From NCBI GenBank assembly GCA_017541025.1, contig JAFXZY010000059.1, positions 1 to 56,030 on the forward strand: a DNA stretch of 56,030 nucleotides, in the 5' to 3' direction. The translations under genes were made by a program, and so were the position numbers. This document shows positions 35,141 through 43,568 of the stretch, one piece after another; the first letter of the stretch is position 1; the number at the start of each line of letters is the position of its first letter. Under the pieces are notes generated by a model. That model ran no database searches. It saw nothing but the letters and a program-made list of their open reading frames with translations, and was not told where the DNA came from. This DNA comes from Bacteroidaceae bacterium. Its GTDB lineage: Bacteria; Bacteroidota; Bacteroidia; Bacteroidales; Bacteroidaceae.

Positions 35141-35932
35141 ATGAAGAAACTTAGCATCATCACCGTTAATTATAACAACATTGCCGGACTGCGCAAGACG
35201 TACGAAAGTATAAAGCCACAGACATTCCGCGATTTTGAGTGGATTGTAGTTGATGGTGGCAGCACAGATGGTGGAAAGGAGTTCCTGTTGGAACATCTGA
35301 CAGAAATGGCATGGTGGTGTTCTGAACGTGATGGCGGTATTTACAATGGAATGAATAAGGGTATAACTCATGCCGAAGGTGAATATATGATGTTCTTGAA
35401 TTCTGGAGACGAACTGTTGAACTCAGACACATTACAAAAAGTTTTTGCTTCAGCATCCGATGCAGATGTAATCTATGGCAACTGGCTTGAGAAGAAAAAA
35501 TATGGGTTTAAGAAGAAATGCATTCCTCCCAAAGATGTTAACTATTATTACTTTGCTTACCGCCCCCTCTGCCACCAGACAACGTTCATCCGCAGTTCTC
35601 TACTGAAACAAAGCCCGTATGACGAGAGTTATCGTATCTGTGCTGACTGGGCAAAATGGGTGGAACTAAGTAAGGAAGGATGTACATTCCAATATGTTCC
35701 TGTTGCTGTATGTGTTTATTTTCGCGATGGCGTCAGTTATCATGCCGTAAAACAAAAAAAAGAGGAGCACAAACGCATCCTCTCTGAATTCTATCCTGCT
35801 GATTTAGCAGATATTCTATACTACCTGATGATGAAAAAGGATGAAAGACTGAAGGTGATCCGAAGGCTGGTATGCCTCAGTTCGGCCCTGCTACTGGTAG
35901 TTATTATCCTTTCATTTTGTTTATATCTCTAA
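35141..35932 (+). CDS. GT2-family glycosyltransferase with C-terminal anchor
   Basis: This 263-residue GT-A enzyme (LSIITVNYNNIAGLRKTYES, WIVVDGGSTDGG) has the motif MFLNSGDELL in place of the usual DXD, as in the WcaA-like subgroup. A single hydrophobic helix at the very C-terminus (LSSALLLVVIILSFCLYL) should hold it at the inner membrane. It starts 8 bases after the first GT2 gene. It ends 4 bases inside the convergent glycosyltransferase gene. Confidence 0.9.
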   Translation: MKKLSIITVNYNNIAGLRKTYESIKPQTFRDFEWIVVDGGSTDGGKEFLLEHLTEMAWWCSERDGGIYNGMNKGITHAEGEYMMFLNSGDELLNSDTLQKVFASASDADVIYGNWLEKKKYGFKKKCIPPKDVNYYYFAYRPLCHQTTFIRSSLLKQSPYDESYRICADWAKWVELSKEGCTFQYVPVAVCVYFRDGVSYHAVKQKKEEHKRILSEFYPADLADILYYLMMKKDERLKVIRRLVCLSSALLLVVIILSFCLYL

Positions 35933-36774
35933 AGAATGTCCCTGAATCTTTCAGGCACTTTAACTACAATTCTTAATTCTAACATAGCAGGCTTGTTGAG
36001 CGCATAAGGCGGACGGCACCATGTCTGAATGATGCGAGCCCGACGTGTCCATCGGTCAAAGTTGCGTGCCTTCTTCTCTGTAACATACCTAATGGTACGG
36101 CTACGCTTGTAAATATGATTCGCCCTTCCCTGTGTCACACGCTCCTTATCACCCAACCTTTCCTCAAGGATTCTCTTGTCGGCATACCCAAAGTGCAGAA
36201 GATACAGGTCTTTGCCTATATGAAAATTGTGTCCCTTTATACGATGGAACCCACTACCCCATCTGCAGGGCTGTGCTATAATAGATGGCTTGGTATAACG
36301 CGTTCCTATTTGGGCATAGTGGCGTTGGCTGAGGAACGTCTGTTCCTGCAAGAGGATTTCCTCTTCTCCTAACTTCTGACCAAAATCAAGACCTAAAGGG
36401 GAAAGGCTCACAGCTATCTCCTGTGACGAAAGGTACTCGCGAAGACCCACGTTTAAGTTGGGGTCAACAACAATATATTCGTCGGCATCCACACCTATTA
36501 CAATGTCATATCCTTTTGCAAAAAGTTCCGCTGCCTTTTCCGAAAGGAATCTTAATCTGCCCTTCTCTGCTGCTACCACCTCCCATCCTATCTTGGGATG
36601 AACAAATGCATTGGTTCTTTGGCAAAAGTCGCCAATGACCTGGTCCTCGCCATCATAATATATATAAAGGTTTTCCTTGCCTAATTCACGTCCGTAGTAC
36701 TCTACCCACTTACGTAGGAAAAAATCATCGTTACGGACCATTGTAAGTGCTGCAATATGTTTGAGCGTTGACAT
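35929..36774 (-). CDS. Glycosyltransferase of the Glyco_tranf_2_4 type
   Basis: This 281-residue protein begins HIAALTMVRNDDFFLRKWVE, the typical opening of this family (PF13704-like). It has DIVIGVDADEYIVVDP as the DXD region, then HFHIGK-like and LHFGYADKR segments. ATG at 36774 is preferred to a TTG five codons upstream. It probably acts on cell-surface glycans together with the opposite-strand cluster. It lies 20 bases after the ABC exporter in the same direction, so they are likely cotranscribed. Confidence 0.85.
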   Translation of the reverse strand: MSTLKHIAALTMVRNDDFFLRKWVEYYGRELGKENLYIYYDGEDQVIGDFCQRTNAFVHPKIGWEVVAAEKGRLRFLSEKAAELFAKGYDIVIGVDADEYIVVDPNLNVGLREYLSSQEIAVSLSPLGLDFGQKLGEEEILLQEQTFLSQRHYAQIGTRYTKPSIIAQPCRWGSGFHRIKGHNFHIGKDLYLLHFGYADKRILEERLGDKERVTQGRANHIYKRSRTIRYVTEKKARNFDRWTRRARIIQTWCRPPYALNKPAMLELRIVVKVPERFRDIL

Positions 36775-36794
36775 TTCTGTTTGTTTCAATTCTT

Positions 36795-38630
36795 TTATAA
36801 CTGTTGCATATCGTAGAGACGCTTGTAATAGCCGCCTTTGGCTATAAGTTCGTCGTGCTGACCGCTCTCCACGATTTCTCCTTCGTACAAGACATGAATT
36901 ACATCCGCATTCCTGATGGTGGAAAGACGATGAGCAATAGCAATGGTTGTCCGACTCTTCATCAGTCGTTCCAAAGCCTCCTGAACCAAGCGTTCGCTCT
37001 CAGTATCCAAGGCAGATGTTGCTTCATCAAGAATCAGTATAGGCGGATTCTTCAAGATAGCACGTGCAATACTTATACGTTGACGTTGACCACCTGAGAG
37101 ACGTCCGCCTCGGTCACCAATCATTGTATTATATCCCTTCTCTGTTTCCATAATAAAGTCGTGCGCATTGGCAATCTTTGCTGCCTCTATCACTTGTTCC
37201 ATGCTGGCATTTTCCACACCAAATGTAATGTTGTTATAGAAGGTGTCGTTAAAGAGGATAGCTTCTTGATTTACATTTCCTATTATGGAGCGTAAGTCAC
37301 TGATACGTAAGCATTTTATATTTTTTCCATCAATGAGCACTTCACCTTTCTTTACATCGTGGAATCGAGGTATTAAATCAACCAAAGTAGATTTGCCTGA
37401 GCCGGATTGCCCAACTAAAGCTATGGTTTTCCCTTTGGGGACTTTCAGGTTAATATGCTTCAGGACATCCTTTCCCTCTGTGTAACAGAATGAGACATCA
37501 CGTAGCTCAATCTCCTTCTCGAATGCCGTCATGGGTTGCGGAATTTCGGGCTCCTTAATCGGGTTATCGGCTTTCAGGATGAAATCGATTCGGTCCATTG
37601 AAGCAAGTCCCTGTGGAATCTGATAGGTAGCCCTCGAGAACTCTTTCAGCGGATTAATAACGCTATAGAGGATAACCATATAGAAGATAAAGGTGGAAGC
37701 GTCTATGAGGTTTGAATCGTTCAGAATAAGTGCCCCCCCAAACCACAACACTACCGTCAGGATGATGGTACCAAGAAACTCACTCATCGGATGAGCTGCG
37801 CCCTGACGGATAAGCATAGCATTCATGTCCTTGCGGTAGGAATTGTTAATCTGCAGGAATCGTTTCTCCATCTTCTTCTCTGCAATGAATGCCTTTATGA
37901 TACGCAAACCGCCCAATGTCTCGTCAAGTTGTGCCATAATGCTTCCCCACTGACGCTGTACGGATTCTGACTGGCGCTTCAGTTTTCGTCCTACAATACC
38001 CATAAACCATCCGGCGACTGGTGCTACGACCAATACAAAGAGGGTTAATTGCCAGCTGACAGCAAACAGCGTAACAAAGCAAACTAGAATGGCAATAGGC
38101 TGACGGATAAGCATATCAACAGAGTTGGCGATGGACATCTCTACCGCCTGTACATCGGCACTCATACGGGCAATGATGTCGCCCTTACGTTCTTCGGAGA
38201 AGAAACTCAGGGGTAACTTCATAACCTTATTATATACTGCTGTACGTATATCACGAACTACTCCGGTACGGAGAGGTACCATGATAGCCGATGAAGCGAA
38301 ATAGCCTGTAGTCTTCAGGCCCGTCATCACAATCAGGGCCACACCCATGAAGACTAATGTGAGAAAAGCACCATGCGTATTAATCAGTTCCTGTACCGAG
38401 GCGTATGCGTTATTAACCACCAAATCCTTGCTGAGCGTGTCCCACGTCCATTCCTTATATGCATAGACTGTAGTATCTATCTTGAAAAGAATGTTCAGAA
38501 TGGGAATAAGCAGGACGAAAGAGAACACATTAAGCCATTGTGAAACAAAGTTCAGAACTACAGACCATGCCAGATACTTTCTGTACGGCCTAAGGTAGCG
38601 TGACATAATGGACAGGAACTGTTTCAGCAT
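36795..38630 (-). CDS. MsbA-like ABC exporter
   Basis: This 611-residue half-transporter has six membrane helices (about 20-320) fused to an ATPase domain. Walker A is GQSGSGKST, the signature is LSGGQRQR, Walker B is ILILDEATSALD, and the H-loop is IAHRLSTI. Organisation and length match lipid A/oligosaccharide flippases of the MsbA type. The neighbours, an LpxL-like acyltransferase and glycosyltransferases, support a lipid-linked glycan as cargo. It lies 8 bases after the carboxyltransferase gene but is functionally unrelated to it. Confidence 0.92.
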   Translation of the reverse strand: MLKQFLSIMSRYLRPYRKYLAWSVVLNFVSQWLNVFSFVLLIPILNILFKIDTTVYAYKEWTWDTLSKDLVVNNAYASVQELINTHGAFLTLVFMGVALIVMTGLKTTGYFASSAIMVPLRTGVVRDIRTAVYNKVMKLPLSFFSEERKGDIIARMSADVQAVEMSIANSVDMLIRQPIAILVCFVTLFAVSWQLTLFVLVVAPVAGWFMGIVGRKLKRQSESVQRQWGSIMAQLDETLGGLRIIKAFIAEKKMEKRFLQINNSYRKDMNAMLIRQGAAHPMSEFLGTIILTVVLWFGGALILNDSNLIDASTFIFYMVILYSVINPLKEFSRATYQIPQGLASMDRIDFILKADNPIKEPEIPQPMTAFEKEIELRDVSFCYTEGKDVLKHINLKVPKGKTIALVGQSGSGKSTLVDLIPRFHDVKKGEVLIDGKNIKCLRISDLRSIIGNVNQEAILFNDTFYNNITFGVENASMEQVIEAAKIANAHDFIMETEKGYNTMIGDRGGRLSGGQRQRISIARAILKNPPILILDEATSALDTESERLVQEALERLMKSRTTIAIAHRLSTIRNADVIHVLYEGEIVESGQHDELIAKGGYYKRLYDMQQL

Positions 38631-38638
38631 AATCTGAT

Positions 38639-40414
38639 TTAGTTTCTGCGTATATATGCAATGGTATCGCCCTTGGAAACCTTGCCGCCCTGGTTGGCAC
38701 AGATTTCAACCAACTTGCCACCTAACGCAGCAGGAATCTCTGTTATCTGGCCATACTGGTTTTGCAGGAAGCAGAAGCGTTCACCCTCTTTATACTCCTT
38801 ACCTACCATGGGGGTAATACTCTTAACGCATTCTGCATCACCGTTGATTTCCCACATTACGGTTCCGTTCTCAGGAGCAATAATGGCATCGGCCTCGGCG
38901 TGCTTGTAGGCAGCCACTTCCTCCAGAGACATGCCGTTCTTCTGCATCTCCTTATCCTTGGCAGCCTGCAAATCCTTCAGGAAACGCTCCTTTGCTACGC
39001 CACTCTTGTAGTCGCGATACTGGCTCTCGTGCATGGCAAACTCAAAGAGTTCTTCGTCGTCTTCGCCACGCTCCCAACCGTTCTTCTCCATCTCCTCGAT
39101 AAAACGAGGCAGGTCGTCTGGGTAATTGCTCTGAGGATCAGCTGTTGTAAACTCGAAACCTTTTTCCTTGGCTAGCTCTATGATTTCGGGAGCCACCTCG
39201 CCAGGCAACTTACCGCTTTTGCCTAGAATCATACCCCAGATAGAGGGGTCCATCATGCTGTAACGGGGTTTACCCATAGACTCGGTAAGCAGATTCATCA
39301 GAGCAATATTCTTAACATATTGAGAGAACGGGGTAACCAATGGAGGATAACCTACGCGTGGCCATACGTATGCTACTTCGTTGAAGAGACGAACCAGCAG
39401 GGCATCCTCGCTAAAAGGTTCCTCTCCCTTGTTCTTCCGGTTGTTGTTGATGGCATCCATGACACCTTTCAGGTCGGCCATCATACTACCCATCATACCG
39501 CCGGGCAGACCGCAGCCCAAGAGTAACGAAGACATCAGCTTGTTGGAAGGATTCATAAAGTAACCCAAGAAGTCATCAATGAACTCCTGTGTGAGTTTAC
39601 GAGCCTCCATATAAGCTTCCATATTGATTTCCGGCACATCAAAGCCGTAGTTCTTCAGCATACTCTGAACAGATATGATATCCGGATGAACCTTACCCCA
39701 CGAAAGTGGTTCGATGGCAGTATCAATCACGTCGGCACCATTCTTACATACCTCCAAGATACTAGCCATAGACAGACCTGGGCCGCTATGCCCGTGATAC
39801 TGAATAATAGTCTTGGGATGTTTCTCCTTAATCATCTTCACCAATTTGCCCAACATGGCTGGCTGACCGATACCAGCCATATCCTTCAGACAGATTTCCG
39901 GAGCACCAGCCTCAATAAGCTGATCTGCTATGTTGGCATAGTACTCTGCTGTATGAATGGGACTGGTGGTAATACACAGGGTTGCCTGCGGAGTCATACC
40001 GGCTTCCAATGCATACTTGATAGATGGAATGATATTGCGCACATCGTTCAGTCCGCAGAAGATACGAGTGATGTCAACACCCTGAGCATGCTTTACCTTG
40101 TACATCAGACGACGTACATCGGCAGGAACAGGGAACATACGCAGCGCATTCAGACCACGGTCCAACATGTGAGTCTTGATGCCAACTTCATTGAAGGGTT
40201 TGGTAAAGGCGCGAACGGCCTTGTTGGGGTTCTCTCCATACAACAGGTTTACTTGTTCGAAGGCACCTCCGTTGGTTTCTACACGAGCAAAGCAACCCAT
40301 TTTTATAATAACCGGGGCAATACGCTCCAACTGATCTTTGCGAGGCTGGTATTTTCCGCTTGACTGGAACATATCTCTATATACGAGACTGAACTGAATC
40401 TTTCTCTTTTCCAT
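38639..40414 (-). CDS. Oxaloacetate-decarboxylase-alpha-like carboxyltransferase
   Basis: This 591-residue protein has a TIM-barrel carboxyltransferase domain (about 1-290, LVYRDMFQSSGKYQPRKDQ, metal-binding YHGHSGPG, carboxylated Lys in EICLKDMAGIG) and the conserved PYC/OADA domain (VAYVWPRVGYPPLVTPFSQY). A biotinyl-like domain ends the chain (about 515-591). Where canonical domains have AMKM, this one reads LQNQYGQ, so the biotin lysine is missing. The metal and substrate sites look intact. It may use biotin on a separate carrier, as in Na+-pumping decarboxylases, or bind none. No partner subunit is in the window. Confidence 0.85.
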   Translation of the reverse strand: MEKRKIQFSLVYRDMFQSSGKYQPRKDQLERIAPVIIKMGCFARVETNGGAFEQVNLLYGENPNKAVRAFTKPFNEVGIKTHMLDRGLNALRMFPVPADVRRLMYKVKHAQGVDITRIFCGLNDVRNIIPSIKYALEAGMTPQATLCITTSPIHTAEYYANIADQLIEAGAPEICLKDMAGIGQPAMLGKLVKMIKEKHPKTIIQYHGHSGPGLSMASILEVCKNGADVIDTAIEPLSWGKVHPDIISVQSMLKNYGFDVPEINMEAYMEARKLTQEFIDDFLGYFMNPSNKLMSSLLLGCGLPGGMMGSMMADLKGVMDAINNNRKNKGEEPFSEDALLVRLFNEVAYVWPRVGYPPLVTPFSQYVKNIALMNLLTESMGKPRYSMMDPSIWGMILGKSGKLPGEVAPEIIELAKEKGFEFTTADPQSNYPDDLPRFIEEMEKNGWERGEDDEELFEFAMHESQYRDYKSGVAKERFLKDLQAAKDKEMQKNGMSLEEVAAYKHAEADAIIAPENGTVMWEINGDAECVKSITPMVGKEYKEGERFCFLQNQYGQITEIPAALGGKLVEICANQGGKVSKGDTIAYIRRN

Positions 40415-40448
40415 ATTACCTTAAATTATATTATATCCTTTTGGGGTA

Positions 40449-40480
40449 CAAAATTAAGAATAAACGAGCAAAAAAGCAAA
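40449..40480 (-). promoter_or_regulatory. Promoter of the carboxyltransferase gene
   Basis: On the minus strand TTTG (40480-40477), a 20-base spacer and TAATTTTG (40456-40449) fit the consensus well. Its -33 box lies only 5 bases from the -33 box of the divergent GH105 promoter. Confidence 0.75.
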
Positions 40481-40485
40481 TTAAT

Positions 40486-40517
40486 TTTGTTTTGTTCACA
40501 CATAAACCCTATCTTTG
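40486..40517 (+). promoter_or_regulatory. Promoter of the GH105 gene
   Basis: TTTG (40486-40489), a 20-base spacer and TATCTTTG (40510-40517) fit the consensus, 23 bases before the ATG at 40540. The two divergent -33 boxes form the palindrome CAAATTAATTTTG (40477-40489). Confidence 0.78.
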
Positions 40518-40539
40518 CAGAGCAACTAAATAAAAAAAC

Positions 40540-41673
40540 ATGAAAAAAATATTGTTTTTTGTCTGCCTGTTATGCGCGACGACCCTACAGGCAAAAAGAT
40601 GGAGAATTAACGAGGTAAAGGATATTATCAGAAAGGTGAATACCTACTGGCAGACCAATAATAAGGCCGAAGTCAACTCTTTCTGGGATAATGCAACCTA
40701 CCACACTGGCAACATGGATGTGTATAAACTACTAAAGGATGAGCAGATGCTGGACTATAGCATTCGCTGGGCAGAGCATAACCAATGGATGGGTGCAACG
40801 GAACCTGATGCCTCCAAGTGGAAATACAGAAACTATGGCGAAGGACCTGAATATGTACTCTTTGGCGACTGGCAGATTTGTTTCCAAACCTATATCGACC
40901 TCTTTTCTATCGCACCAGAAGAGAAGAAAATTTATCGTGCCATAGAAGTAATGAACTACGAGGCTGATTCTGAGACAAACGATTACTGGTGGTGGGCTGA
41001 TGCGCTCTATATGGTTATGCCTGTGATGACCAAAATGTACTGGCTGACCGGTGATGTGAAATATCTGAACAAGCTTTACGAGAATATCCTGTATACAGAC
41101 AGCATTATGCTCGATAAGGAAACAGGGCTCTATTTCCGGGATGGCAAATACGTTTATCCTAAGCATAAAACGGAAAACGGCAAGAAAGACTTCTGGGCTC
41201 GTGGCGATGGATGGGTATTGGCAGGACTGGCTAAGGTGCTGGATGGTATGCCGGAGACCTATGTTCGCCAGCCATTCTTTGTGGAGAAATATGTGAATCT
41301 GGCCAGAGCTGTGAAGGATTTACAGCAACCTGAAGGGCACTGGACCCGTTCCATGATGGACCCAGCTCAAGCTCCTGGCTACGAGACTAGCGGCACAGCC
41401 TTCTTCTGCTATGGACTACTTTGGGGCGTGAATAATGGTTATCTGCCCAAGAAGGAGTTCCGTCCTTGCATTCAACAGGCTTGGAACTACCTGACTACCA
41501 TAGCCTTACAGGAAGACGGCAAAGTGGGGTATGTGCAACCTATTGGTGAACGTGCTATTCCTGGTCAGACCGTTGATGCAAACTCACAGGCTAACTTTGG
41601 TGTGGGAGCCTTCTTGCTGGCAGCCTGTGAATATGCAAAATACCTGAAACAGAAACAATTACATTGGAAATAA
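40540..41673 (+). CDS. GH105 unsaturated rhamnogalacturonyl hydrolase
   Basis: This 377-residue exported enzyme has a signal peptide (1-18, ending LQAK) and an (alpha/alpha)6 barrel. It hydrolyses unsaturated uronic acid from oligosaccharides made by lyases. Candidate catalytic Asp residues are Asp154 (WWWADALYMVMP) and Asp223 (FWARGDGWVLAGL), the two positions used by YteR-like enzymes. SGTAFFCYGLLWG is also typical. The DUF2264 gene follows after one base, and a PL11 lyase lies downstream, which fits rhamnogalacturonan breakdown. Confidence 0.92.
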   Translation: MKKILFFVCLLCATTLQAKRWRINEVKDIIRKVNTYWQTNNKAEVNSFWDNATYHTGNMDVYKLLKDEQMLDYSIRWAEHNQWMGATEPDASKWKYRNYGEGPEYVLFGDWQICFQTYIDLFSIAPEEKKIYRAIEVMNYEADSETNDYWWWADALYMVMPVMTKMYWLTGDVKYLNKLYENILYTDSIMLDKETGLYFRDGKYVYPKHKTENGKKDFWARGDGWVLAGLAKVLDGMPETYVRQPFFVEKYVNLARAVKDLQQPEGHWTRSMMDPAQAPGYETSGTAFFCYGLLWGVNNGYLPKKEFRPCIQQAWNYLTTIALQEDGKVGYVQPIGERAIPGQTVDANSQANFGVGAFLLAACEYAKYLKQKQLHWK

Positions 41674-41674
41674 A

Positions 41675-42937
41675 ATGAGAAGATTCTCCTCCATACTGCT
41701 TATGGCATGCGTACTGATAATGCCGATGCAAGCCAAAAAGACAAAGACTACAGAGCAATCTGATCGCGATTATTGGTTCTCTCTGGCCTATAAGATGGCT
41801 CAACCTGTACTAGAGAATATGGCAAAGGGCGAACTGCAGAAGAATATGAAGACAGAGTTCTCGCCCTCGTTCGACAATCGCGACCGTAGTGTGGTTTATA
41901 TGGAAACCTTTGGCAGACTGATGTCAGGTATTGCCCCTTGGCTCTCGTTACCCGATGACGAAACGCCAGAAGGATTACAACGCAAGCAATTGCACCTTTG
42001 GGCGTTATCAGCATACAAGAATGCTGTTGACCCAGAATCACCAGATTATCTTTGTTGGGGCAAATCCGGTCAGAATCTGGTAGATGCAGCCTTCCTTGCA
42101 GAATCATTCCTTCGTGCTTGGGAAACCCTTTGGTTGCCACTTGATGATGTGACCAAACAACGTTACATCAAGGAATTTCAGGCTTTACGTAAGATAGATC
42201 CACCTTACTCCAATTGGTTACTCTTTTCATCTACCATCGAGAGTCTGTTAGCAAAGGCTGGTGCTCAGTTCGATGAATACCGTGTGAATATGGCTTGCCG
42301 CAAGGTTGAGGAATGGTACGTGGGCGATGGTTGGTATGCCGACGGCCCCTCGTTTGCTTTCGACTACTACAGCAGCTATGTATTCCACCCCATGTACCTT
42401 GAGACCCTACAGGCTATGGTGGATGCTAAACGGAATTCACGTATCGACTATCAGAAGTATTATGACCGTGCCCTGCACCGTGCCCAAAAGTATGCCGTCA
42501 TTCTGGAGCGTTTTATCTCTCCTGACGGCACCTTCCCTGTATTTGGTCGTTCTATTGTTTACCGTTTGTCGGCCATGCAACCCTTGGCGCTGATGGCTTG
42601 GTATCAGACCTTACCCAATGAATTGAGCAACGGACAAGTTCGTGCTGCCCTTACCAGGGTGCTTCATCGTATGTTCGATGCTCAGGAGAACTTTAATGAT
42701 GCGGGGTATCTTACCATTGGTTTCTGTGGCTCTCAGCCTGATGTGGCCGACTGGTACACCAATAATGGCTCACTGTATATGACCTCGATGGTTTTCATGC
42801 CATTAGGTTTACCTGCCAACCATCCCTTCTGGACGGATGCTCCACAGCCTTGGACACAAGTAAAAGCTTGGGGAGGACAACCCTTCCCCAAGGATCATAA
42901 GTGGTCTGATGATATACAGACTAAAGATAAGTGGTAA
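41675..42937 (+). CDS. DUF2264 protein (GH154-like)
   Basis: This 420-residue exported protein has a signal peptide (1-20, ending MQAK). Segments typical of DUF2264 are YMETFGRLMSGIAPWLSL, QNLVDAAFLAESFLRA, GDGWYADGPSFAFDYYSSY and GTFPVFGRSIVYRLSAMQPL. The fold is an alpha/alpha barrel. DUF2264 has been classed as GH154, for which beta-glucuronidase activity is reported, to my recollection. It is found in pectin and related loci. The start is one base after the GH105 stop, so they form an operon. Confidence 0.85.
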   Translation: MRRFSSILLMACVLIMPMQAKKTKTTEQSDRDYWFSLAYKMAQPVLENMAKGELQKNMKTEFSPSFDNRDRSVVYMETFGRLMSGIAPWLSLPDDETPEGLQRKQLHLWALSAYKNAVDPESPDYLCWGKSGQNLVDAAFLAESFLRAWETLWLPLDDVTKQRYIKEFQALRKIDPPYSNWLLFSSTIESLLAKAGAQFDEYRVNMACRKVEEWYVGDGWYADGPSFAFDYYSSYVFHPMYLETLQAMVDAKRNSRIDYQKYYDRALHRAQKYAVILERFISPDGTFPVFGRSIVYRLSAMQPLALMAWYQTLPNELSNGQVRAALTRVLHRMFDAQENFNDAGYLTIGFCGSQPDVADWYTNNGSLYMTSMVFMPLGLPANHPFWTDAPQPWTQVKAWGGQPFPKDHKWSDDIQTKDKW

Positions 42938-42953
42938 GTGTCTCCCACCTTCT

Positions 42954-43475
42954 TTACTCTTTTACTGCCGTTGGAGTCCAATTCCTGAAGAATCGCAGCA
43001 CTTTCTCTTGGTTGTAGCCCTTGCCTTCCTCCAGGAAACTGGAATCTTGGATGTGCATGACATTACCGTTTTCGTCAAGAACCACAAACACTGGATAGCC
43101 GAATCTACCCGGATTGTTAAGTCGTTTCAACATTTTCTTGGCCTGAGCCTCCTTCTCTGCTCCTTCTGACTTGCGTGGATTGTAGTTCACATGCTCATAG
43201 ACAAAGTTCTCGTCTATCATCTTGCTGATGGTAGTATCCTTGGTGATAAAATCAGCAAAAATCAGGCACCAGGGACACCAGTTGCCACCCACTTGGCAGA
43301 TAACATTTTTTCCTTCTTTCTTTGCTTTTGCTACTGCCTTGTCAATCTGCTCCAACTGATTGATGTCCTCGTTGTAAACCTTGGGCAGCGCCGTTTGTGC
43401 CATTGAACTTTGTATACAAAACAAGCAGAGCAACAGCTCACAGCCTATTTTCAAAATAAAACTATATGATTTCAT
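42954..43475 (-). CDS. Exported thioredoxin-fold protein
   Basis: This 173-residue protein has a signal peptide (1-26, ending SSMAQ) and a thioredoxin domain with active site WCPWC (C-x2-C with Pro-Trp, GGNWCPWCLIFADFI). The later GYPVFVVLDENGN contains the cis-Pro loop. The type matches periplasmic thioredoxin-like reductases of Bacteroidetes that accompany carbohydrate or sulfatase loci. Partner unknown. It is convergent with the DUF2264 gene and 93 bases from the sulfatase stop. Confidence 0.9.
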   Translation of the reverse strand: MKSYSFILKIGCELLLCLFCIQSSMAQTALPKVYNEDINQLEQIDKAVAKAKKEGKNVICQVGGNWCPWCLIFADFITKDTTISKMIDENFVYEHVNYNPRKSEGAEKEAQAKKMLKRLNNPGRFGYPVFVVLDENGNVMHIQDSSFLEEGKGYNQEKVLRFFRNWTPTAVKE

Positions 43476-43568
43476 AATTATTCTTGTTTCTCTGTTGTTT
43501 GTAAAAGTTTGAAGTTGACAGGAAAAAAAAGTAAGATATATATACTGGCTTATGGAATAATCTTTATA

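Noticed and set aside
39686-40363. 225-codon plus-strand frame opposite the carboxyltransferase
   Set aside because: Antisense to the conserved TIM-barrel region; His/Gln/Leu-rich composition typical of a shadow frame.
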